Below the pieces are notes generated by a model that searched no databases, was not told the DNA's origin, and worked only from the letters and a program-made list of their open reading frames with translations. Positions 56,876 to 64,000 of a stretch of DNA of 64,000 nucleotides are shown here, piece after piece. How positions within the stretch are numbered: position 1 is the first letter of the stretch; every line of letters begins with the position of its first letter. This stretch comes from an uncultured Pelagibacteraceae bacterium (GTDB lineage: Bacteria; Pseudomonadota; Alphaproteobacteria; Pelagibacterales; Pelagibacteraceae), in the NCBI GenBank assembly GCA_902611815.1, contig CACMAZ010000001.1:35430-99429 (forward strand). The letters run 5' to 3'. Made by a program: the position numbers and the translations under genes.

Positions 56876-58206
56876 TGGATCCATTATTATTAGGACTTGT
56901 TGTTGGTGTTTCAACAGTTGTAATGCTATTCTCAGGTATACCGATTGCTTTTGGATTATGTTTCATCTCAGTCGTGTTTTTAGTGATTGCAGAAGGCTTT
57001 TCAATTTTAAATGTTTTTGCAGAAACATTTTATGCAGGTTTAAATTCATTTGTTTTACTATCAATTCCAATGTTTATTTTAATGGGAATGGCAGTTGCAA
57101 ATTCTCCAGCTGGTAAGGATTTATATACAGGTTTAGATAGGTGGCTTTGGAGATTGCCTGGTGGACTTGTTGTATCTAACATTGGAGCTTGTTCAATATT
57201 TGCAGCTTTAAGTGGATCAAGCCCCGCAACTTGTGCCGCTATTGGCACAATGGGAATTCCTGAAATGAGAAAAAGAGGTTATTCTGCAAGATTAGCAACA
57301 GGATGTATTGCTGCGGGTGGAACCCTTGGGGTATTAATTCCTCCAAGCATAGTACTTATAGTTTATGGGTTAGCCACAGGAACTTCGATTGGTAGATTGT
57401 TTTTATGTGGTGTTATACCTGGATTACTTCTTGCAGGCCTATTTATGTTATGGGCTTATATATACTCATATTTTATCGATAAAAAGTCTGCAGAAATTCT
57501 AAGAAATAGAAAACCTCCAACCTTAAGAGAAAAATTAGAGGTCATTCCTAGAGTGCTTCCTTTCTTGTTAATTGTAGTAGGAGTTTTATATGTTTTATAC
57601 GGCGGCGTTGCTACACCATCTGAAGCATCAGGAGTAGGTGCGTTTTTAGTATTCGTTATGATCGCTGTTGTTTATAAAATTTATCAACCAAAAAAAATAT
57701 GGGATATTGTTAAAGTTTCGATGAAAGAGAGCGTAATGATAATGTTTATTATTGCGGGCTCATATATATTTGCTTTTAGTCTATCTACTCTCTATGTAAC
57801 CCAGTCAATCGCCCAAACTATAGTAGAGATGGGTTTAAATAAGTGGGTTTTATTTTTTTATATTAATATTTTTCTTTTAATAGCTGGTTTCTTTTTACCG
57901 CCAGTAGCAGTAATTGTTATGACTTCGGCAATTCTTCTTCCAATAATTACTCAATTTGGTTTTGATCCTTATTGGTTTGCAATTGTCTTTACAATAAATA
58001 TGGAGATAGGTTTAATTACTCCACCTGTTGGTTTAAATTTATATATTATAAAAGGGATTACTCCTGATGTTAGCCTTTCTGAAATATTAAAAGGCTCAAT
58101 TCCTTTTATGATAATGATGGTTATCTGTATAATAATATTGTGTATTTTCCCAGAAATAGTAACTTGGTTACCTGACAAATTAATGGGGAAAGCACTTGCA
58201 TACTAA
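56875..58206 (+). CDS. dctM: TRAP transporter large permease (DctM)
   Basis: SIPMFILMGMAVANSPAGKDLY; SGSSPATCAAIG; GGTLGVLIPPSIVLIVYG. Confidence 0.92.
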   Translation: MDPLLLGLVVGVSTVVMLFSGIPIAFGLCFISVVFLVIAEGFSILNVFAETFYAGLNSFVLLSIPMFILMGMAVANSPAGKDLYTGLDRWLWRLPGGLVVSNIGACSIFAALSGSSPATCAAIGTMGIPEMRKRGYSARLATGCIAAGGTLGVLIPPSIVLIVYGLATGTSIGRLFLCGVIPGLLLAGLFMLWAYIYSYFIDKKSAEILRNRKPPTLREKLEVIPRVLPFLLIVVGVLYVLYGGVATPSEASGVGAFLVFVMIAVVYKIYQPKKIWDIVKVSMKESVMIMFIIAGSYIFAFSLSTLYVTQSIAQTIVEMGLNKWVLFFYINIFLLIAGFFLPPVAVIVMTSAILLPIITQFGFDPYWFAIVFTINMEIGLITPPVGLNLYIIKGITPDVSLSEILKGSIPFMIMMVICIIILCIFPEIVTWLPDKLMGKALAY

Positions 58207-59200
58207 AAATAATATTAATCGCAAAATATCAGTAGCACCTATGATGGATTGCACAGATCGTCATGACAGGTTTTTTTTAAGGTTGATCAGCAAAAATGTA
58301 ATGCTTTATTCAGAAATGGTTGCAACAAAATCAGCTATTCATGGTGATCGAGATAAGATTTTAGGATTTAGAAATGAAGAACAACCTGTTGCGCTTCAAG
58401 TAGGTGGTTCTGATAAAAAAGAACTTGGTCAAGTTGCTAAATTAGCAGAAGAATATAATTATAAAGAGATAAACTTAAATCTTGGATGCCCGAGTAAAAA
58501 AGTTCAAAAAAATTCTTTTGGTGCCTGTTTAATGAAAGAGCCTAACCTTGTTGCAGAATGTTTAAATGAAATGGTGAATGCTTGTGATATTCCTGTAACA
58601 GCCAAAACTAGAATTGGTGTTGATGATATTGAAGATTTTGATTATCTAAATAAATTTGTAAACAAAATTAAAGAAGCAGGCTGCAAAACAATTATATTAC
58701 ATGCAAGAAAAGCAATCTTAAAAGGTCTTACACCAAAGCAAAACCTTTCAATACCAAAATTAAATTATGAGAGAGTATATGAGATTAAAAAAGAAAACCC
58801 TGATTTAGAGGTCATCATTAACGGCGGGATTACAAATATTGAAGATATAAAAAAACATTTAGAAATATGTGATGGCGTTATGATAGGTAGAGCAATTTAT
58901 CAAAATCCGTACTTTTTATCAGAAATAGAAAAAGAAATATTTAATACTAATAATATACCTTCAAGAGAAGACGTGGCTAAGGAAATTTTAAAATATTTAG
59001 AGGAGGAAGTGAAAGCAGGAACAAAAGTAAACCATATTATGAGACATACAGTTGGATTATACCATGGGCAACCAGGTTCTAAAGATTGGAAAAGATATTT
59101 AAGCGATAATATGATGGCAAGAGATTCTGACTTTCAAAAAGCTAAACATATTATGACTATTGTTCAGAATAATGAAAAGGCAAATCAAATTAACACTTAA
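58196..59200 (+). CDS. dusA: tRNA-dihydrouridine synthase, DusA-type
   Basis: ISVAPMMDCTDRHDRFFLRLISKN; NLNLGCPSKKVQ; TTG start overlapping dctM. Confidence 0.9.
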   Translation: MHTKNNINRKISVAPMMDCTDRHDRFFLRLISKNVMLYSEMVATKSAIHGDRDKILGFRNEEQPVALQVGGSDKKELGQVAKLAEEYNYKEINLNLGCPSKKVQKNSFGACLMKEPNLVAECLNEMVNACDIPVTAKTRIGVDDIEDFDYLNKFVNKIKEAGCKTIILHARKAILKGLTPKQNLSIPKLNYERVYEIKKENPDLEVIINGGITNIEDIKKHLEICDGVMIGRAIYQNPYFLSEIEKEIFNTNNIPSREDVAKEILKYLEEEVKAGTKVNHIMRHTVGLYHGQPGSKDWKRYLSDNMMARDSDFQKAKHIMTIVQNNEKANQINT

Positions 59201-60036
59201 TGGAGAATTTAAATTTAAGTGAAATAATAAATTTATTGACCGTTCTTGGTATTGCAGCAGCTGTAGCTGGTTTTATGGCTGGTTTATTAGGAGTAGGAGG
59301 TGGTATTATAATGGTACCAGCTTTATACTATGCTTTTACTGTTTTAGATTTTGATTTAGTGACAAGAATGCATTTATCAGTTGGTACTTCTCTTGCAATA
59401 ATTATACCTACTTCAATTATTTCTACAAAAACACATATGGAGCACGATGCGGTTGATTTTAATATGGTAAAATCTTTTGGAATTTTTATAGTTTTAGGTG
59501 TTCTTTGTGGAACTTTCTTGGCAGTAAGTTTAAAAACACCAGCATTAGTTTTATTTTTTGCGATATTTTCATTTTGTGTAGGTCTATTTTTTATTTTTTT
59601 AAGGGAACAATTGATGGATAAACCAAAAAAAATCTCAGAATTAATAAAAAAAATTTCAGGGATGTTGATAGGATTTATTTCAGTCCCCCTAGGTATTGGT
59701 GGAGGCTCTTTAATGGTACCATTTATGCGAACCTTTGGATATGACATTAGAAAATCTATTGGTACAGCTGCAGCAGTCGGTTTTTTAATAGCTTTGACTG
59801 GTTCGATCACAATGATAACAAGTGGAGAAATAATTGATAATGTAAAATCACCATTCAGTTTTGGTTACATTAATTTATTAGGTTTTCTTGTATTTGTACC
59901 TGTAACAATGGTAATGGCCCGAATTGGAGCCAAAGTTGTTTACAAAATTGATAAAAAGTTATTAAGCAAAATATTTGGCTGTTTTTTGTTGTTAGTTTCT
60001 GTTAGGTCCTTCGTTGAATATTTTAATATAAATTAA
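59200..60036 (+). CDS. TSUP (TauE/SafE) family permease
   Basis: GFMAGLLGVGGGIIMVPALYY; GFISVPLGIGGGSLMVPFM. Confidence 0.88.
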   Translation: MENLNLSEIINLLTVLGIAAAVAGFMAGLLGVGGGIIMVPALYYAFTVLDFDLVTRMHLSVGTSLAIIIPTSIISTKTHMEHDAVDFNMVKSFGIFIVLGVLCGTFLAVSLKTPALVLFFAIFSFCVGLFFIFLREQLMDKPKKISELIKKISGMLIGFISVPLGIGGGSLMVPFMRTFGYDIRKSIGTAAAVGFLIALTGSITMITSGEIIDNVKSPFSFGYINLLGFLVFVPVTMVMARIGAKVVYKIDKKLLSKIFGCFLLLVSVRSFVEYFNIN

Positions 60037-60050
60037 CTAACAAGGTTTAA

Positions 60051-60884
60051 TTGTCCTTATCAATTTTAATAAACGAATACTGGTATTTTATTTTACTTAT
60101 AGTTTTTGCCGCAACCGCTGTTGGTTTCTTTGCTGGATTATTTGGAATAGGTGGTGGATTGATTTCTGTTCCATGTCTTTTTTTTATATTTGAAACATTA
60201 AATATTGAAAAAGATTTTTTAATGCATTTAACAGTTGGTACAGCATTTACGATAACAATATTCACATCTTCAGCTTCTGTTTTTACCCATTATAAAAATA
60301 AATTGGTTGATATAAATGTGGTGAAAACCTTTGGGTTGTTTGTTGTTTTAGGTGTTTTAATGGGAACAGTTTTTGCCGCATATATGAGCACAAAAAGTCT
60401 TGTTCTTTTTTTTTCAGTGGTTGTTTATGTTTTTGGAGCATACTTAATGCTTGCGCACGAACAAGTTAAGAGAGTTAATGTAAATAGAGCATTTTATCCC
60501 AAGGCTATCTTTGGTTTAATGTCAGGATTTATATCTGCACCCATGGGTATTACAGGCGCTATGATGAATGTTCCTTTACTTCGATACTTAGGTTATCCGA
60601 TAAGTAAATGCATTGGGAGTGCAGCAACTATAGGATTATTTATCTCTATAACTGGTTCAGTTGGTTTTTTAATTTCAGGTTTTTACTTTGATGCAAATCT
60701 ACCTTTTAGTATTGGATTTGTTAATATCCCAGCTTTTTTATTATTTGTTCCAATTACAACTTTTATGGCAAGATTTGGCGCAAACACAGTTTATAAAATG
60801 AACAAAATTAAAGCTCAAAGACTTTTTGGAGTTTTTCTTTATGCTGTAGGAACAATTTTTATATACAGGTATTTTAATATCTAA
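60051..60884 (+). CDS. TSUP (TauE/SafE) family permease, tandem paralogue
   Basis: TTG start; GFFAGLFGIGGGLISVPCLFF; GFISAPMGITGAMMNVPLL. Confidence 0.87.
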   Translation: MSLSILINEYWYFILLIVFAATAVGFFAGLFGIGGGLISVPCLFFIFETLNIEKDFLMHLTVGTAFTITIFTSSASVFTHYKNKLVDINVVKTFGLFVVLGVLMGTVFAAYMSTKSLVLFFSVVVYVFGAYLMLAHEQVKRVNVNRAFYPKAIFGLMSGFISAPMGITGAMMNVPLLRYLGYPISKCIGSAATIGLFISITGSVGFLISGFYFDANLPFSIGFVNIPAFLLFVPITTFMARFGANTVYKMNKIKAQRLFGVFLYAVGTIFIYRYFNI

Positions 60885-62329
60885 TTAATTTTTTGATCGT
60901 ATTCACCAATTTTTCCTGTCTCTTGCAATAACTCATCAATAAAATAAAAGATCTCTTTTTTTAATTCATCAGATGTTGGGCTTTCAGTAACCACAACTAA
61001 AGAGGGCTTGTTTGAAGAAGCTCTAATCAATCCCCAAGATCCATCTTCTAATGAGAATCTAATTCCATTGACTGTAAGTATATCATTAATTTTTAGTCCT
61101 TTAATTTTAAATTCATTGTTTTTTAGTTCATTAATTTTATCAATCATCTCGTCAATGACTCCATATTTTTCCTCATCTTTACAAAAAGGACCCATCGTCG
61201 GACTTTGAAAGGTTTTAGGTAAACTTTTTATTAAAACATCTAAGTTTTTATTTTGATTATCCAAAAGGTTACAAACTTGAATTGCTGAATTGATTCCATC
61301 ATCAAAACCATAACCAAGTGGTTGATTAAAAAAGAAATGCCCACTCTTTTCAAAACCAGCAATCGCTTTATCTTTATTTACTTTTCTCTTTATGTATGAA
61401 TGACCAGTTTTCCAATATATTGTCTTACAATTATTTTTATTAAGAATCTCATCATTCATAAATAAACCAGTTGATTTTACATCAACTACAAATTTAGAGT
61501 TTTTATATTGATTTGAAATATTTCTTGCAATTAATAATCCAATTTTATCAGCGAAAATTTCATTACCGTTATTATCTATAACACCAACTCTGTCTCCATC
61601 ACCATCAAAACCAAAACCCACATCTGCATTATTTTGTTTTACACATTTTGCAATTTCATGAAGCATTTCCATATCTTCTGGATTTGGGTTGTATCTAGGA
61701 AATGTGTAATCTAAATTGCAATCTAGTTCTATTACCTCACACCCAATACGTCTTAAAATTTCAGGTGCAAATATACCAGCTGTTCCATTACCGCAAGCAG
61801 CAACAACTTTTAATTTTTTTTTTAATTTTGTTTTAGCAAGTTCTTTAATATATACTTTATTAAATTCCTTAACTTCCTCAAACTTTCCTTCTCCTTTTGT
61901 AAATTTCTGATTTAATACAATATTTTTAAGTTCTGACATTTCATCTTTACAGTGTGTAAGACCTTTTTCAATTCCCATTTTGATACCTGTCCAGCCATTT
62001 TCATTATGGCTAGCAGTTATCATAGCAACTGCATCAGAATTTAGCTTGAACTGTGATAAATAAACTGTAGGCGATAAACATAGTCCAATATCTTTGACGT
62101 TGCACCCAGTAGATAATAAACCTTTCACAAAGTTTTTTTTAACATTTTCACTATATGATCTGTAATCATGTCCAACTATTACAGTTGGATTTTTCACTTT
62201 GTTAATTACTTGAGTACCAAACCCTTTGCCAACAGACTCAATTCCAAGCTCATTTATACTATCCGGGAACAACCATCTTGCATCGTATTCACGAAAGCCG
62301 AATTCATCTATTAGGATATTGTCAGACAT
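60881..62329 (-). CDS. Phosphomannomutase/phosphoglucomutase
   Basis: MITASHNENGWTGIKMG active-site Ser; GFGFDGDGDRVGV metal loop. Confidence 0.9.
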   Translation of the reverse strand: MSDNILIDEFGFREYDARWLFPDSINELGIESVGKGFGTQVINKVKNPTVIVGHDYRSYSENVKKNFVKGLLSTGCNVKDIGLCLSPTVYLSQFKLNSDAVAMITASHNENGWTGIKMGIEKGLTHCKDEMSELKNIVLNQKFTKGEGKFEEVKEFNKVYIKELAKTKLKKKLKVVAACGNGTAGIFAPEILRRIGCEVIELDCNLDYTFPRYNPNPEDMEMLHEIAKCVKQNNADVGFGFDGDGDRVGVIDNNGNEIFADKIGLLIARNISNQYKNSKFVVDVKSTGLFMNDEILNKNNCKTIYWKTGHSYIKRKVNKDKAIAGFEKSGHFFFNQPLGYGFDDGINSAIQVCNLLDNQNKNLDVLIKSLPKTFQSPTMGPFCKDEEKYGVIDEMIDKINELKNNEFKIKGLKINDILTVNGIRFSLEDGSWGLIRASSNKPSLVVVTESPTSDELKKEIFYFIDELLQETGKIGEYDQKIN

Positions 62330-62332
62330 AAT

Positions 62333-63316
62333 TTATTTTTTTATTAATTTTGACCAAATTGACATGTTTTTCATTATAGCTAAAGAATTCTGGATATTTA
62401 CTAAAAATTTATCATCTTTTATGTTTTTTTCAAAATTATCAGAAACCTTTTCTATCTGATTTGCGTACAATGATAGATCAGATTTTACTATTTTTTTATA
62501 GTAAGAGCTTCCCTGTGAAATTTCTAAGGTAGTTTGTTTTTCAGGCATCCATGGACTGTTGATAATTAGTTTACCTTTTTGTCCCTCTATTATTGTCTTA
62601 TTTTGATAATTTTCTTTAAAACTTATTTTAATTTGGCAATTAATTTTTTTATTAATTACAATCTCTGCTTCTGCGAAGTCATCAACATTGGTATGTGTAA
62701 AGTTTCCTTTGGTATTTAAAAATTTATAACTATTTTCATCTTTATAAAATAAATTTAAAATACTTAAGGGATAACAACCTATATCTAATATTGCACCTCC
62801 CCCTAAATTTTTATTGAAAAGCCTAGAATCTGGTTTTATTTTATTTACTTTAAAACCAAAACTTGATTGAAAATTTGTTATTTCCCCTAATTCATTATTC
62901 TTAACAATTTCTTTAACTATTTTAGTTTGTGGGTGAGCTCTGTATGCAAAGCCTTCATAAAAAATTACATTATTCTTTAATACATAATCATAAACTTCTC
63001 TTCCTTCATCATAATTTAATGTGAATGGTTTTTCACATAAAACATTTTTTTTATATTGTGTACATTTTTTAATTAAATGGAAATGTGTATTGTTAAGGGT
63101 TGCTATATATATAGCGTTTATATTTTTATCTTTAATAATTTCATCATAATTATTATAAACTGATACTTCATTTAAATTGTAATTATCTTTAAAATTTTTG
63201 ATTTTATTTTTATCAAGGCTTGCTACACTAATTATTTTTGAGTTACTAGTTTCCTTGATTGCATTAGTAAATTTCTGACCCATATTTCCAAGACCAATTA
63301 TTCCCCACTTAATCAT
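62333..63316 (-). CDS. Gfo/Idh/MocA-family oxidoreductase
   Basis: WGIIGLGNMGQKFTNAI; KNVLCEKPFTLN; GGGAILDIGCYPLSIL. Confidence 0.9.
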   Translation of the reverse strand: MIKWGIIGLGNMGQKFTNAIKETSNSKIISVASLDKNKIKNFKDNYNLNEVSVYNNYDEIIKDKNINAIYIATLNNTHFHLIKKCTQYKKNVLCEKPFTLNYDEGREVYDYVLKNNVIFYEGFAYRAHPQTKIVKEIVKNNELGEITNFQSSFGFKVNKIKPDSRLFNKNLGGGAILDIGCYPLSILNLFYKDENSYKFLNTKGNFTHTNVDDFAEAEIVINKKINCQIKISFKENYQNKTIIEGQKGKLIINSPWMPEKQTTLEISQGSSYYKKIVKSDLSLYANQIEKVSDNFEKNIKDDKFLVNIQNSLAIMKNMSIWSKLIKK

Positions 63317-63320
63317 TTAA

Positions 63321-64000
63321 TTAATCAAACCATTGTTTAAGTTTTGAACGAATTTCACTAGATTGTAAATATTCAGGTAGTTTATCATCGCTTATTTTTT
63401 TTAATTTATAATCAAAATTCCACCTTTCTTTATATTTTTCTTTATCGACGAAGTGATTAAAAAACATTTCCTTATTATCAATTTTTTTTTGCAAGTCCTC
63501 TACAGTCAGGCCACTCAATTGAAATTCATCGTGGTGACCAAAATTTGTATACTTTTCAAACATTTTTTCAGCTGTCATTAAATTTGTAAAATGCCATCCT
63601 CCATCATTTATAATTTCTATATTTATATATCTGTTTTTAGAAAATAATGTGTCTAATCTCCAAAAAGGATATTTTTTATTTTTTAAGTTTCTTAGCCAGG
63701 ACATTGAAACCAGTTTTTTTTTCTTAGCTGCTTTTGATCCAAACCAAGGAATTAAGTCGTATTGAAGATTAAATTTATAATAAAAAAATAATTGTTTAAA
63801 AATTAGTATATCCTTTTTGGTATTTTTAAATTGTTTTGAATTTAAATTAGGTATTTCATCATTGTCACTTAATATAACTAGATCATTTTCATTAACATCA
63901 CATAAAGCTTTAATCATATAATCATAAGACAGCTCAATCCTTTTTAAGCTATCACTTCTTTTCTCAAATGGTTCTGCTAAACCATTTTTTTCGCCAATAA
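63321..64000 (-). CDS. Glycosyltransferase family 17-like protein, N-terminus beyond window
   Basis: Frame stays open upstream of the ORF-track Met at 63917 (IGEKNGLAEPFEKRSDSLKRIELSYDYMIKALC...); DLVILSDNDEIPNL; GWHFTNLMTAEKMFEKYTNFGHHDEF. Confidence 0.78.
   Translation of the reverse strand, partial: IGEKNGLAEPFEKRSDSLKRIELSYDYMIKALCDVNENDLVILSDNDEIPNLNSKQFKNTKKDILIFKQLFFYYKFNLQYDLIPWFGSKAAKKKKLVSMSWLRNLKNKKYPFWRLDTLFSKNRYINIEIINDGGWHFTNLMTAEKMFEKYTNFGHHDEFQLSGLTVEDLQKKIDNKEMFFNHFVDKEKYKERWNFDYKLKKISDDKLPEYLQSSEIRSKLKQWFD

Noticed and set aside
56868-57116. Plus-strand 82 aa Cys/Phe-rich ORF overlapping dctM
   Set aside because: Wrong-frame reading of dctM, which has clear TRAP large-permease motifs.
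59328-59810. 160 aa antisense ORF within the first TSUP gene
   Set aside because: Shadow ORF of a well-supported membrane protein gene; no independent start or motif signals.
1-64000. CRISPR arrays, transposases, integrases, phage genes, toxin-antitoxin or restriction systems
   Set aside because: No regular direct-repeat arrays and no ORFs with such motifs were seen on either strand.

Overview
AT-rich, densely packed bacterial chromosome window. Gene content and compactness fit a SAR11/Pelagibacterales-like alphaproteobacterium (inference, not tested). About 60 protein-coding genes and one tRNA (CAT anticodon) are supported. Main modules: (1) a persulfide dioxygenase-like/cysE/cysK sulfur operon next to a 1-Cys peroxiredoxin; (2) a bacterial alternative oxidase; (3) a probable organosulfonate region: HpsN-like/Pta-like/LDH2-like operon, TauABC-type transporter with a greatly extended permease, divergent omega-aminotransferase plus alanine dehydrogenase; (4) exported proteins of unknown function, three of which end in a SHOCT-like C-terminal module; (5) a cupredoxin/DUF4396/thioredoxin group beside the tRNA; (6) a nucleotide-sugar and glycosyltransferase island with a DegT-family enzyme whose PLP lysine position is His; (7) a translationally coupled operon mtnP-mtnA-FucA-like aldolase-fused speD/speE, divergent from apt, which reads like a DHAP-shunt type methylthioadenosine salvage route linked to polyamine synthesis; (8) an amino-acid ABC transporter without a local ATPase, a TRAP transporter and tandem TSUP permeases. 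Strong hairpins follow the solute-binding-protein gene in three unrelated transporter operons. No CRISPR array, rRNA, prophage or transposon was seen. All assignments come from reading protein motifs by eye; no database search was run.
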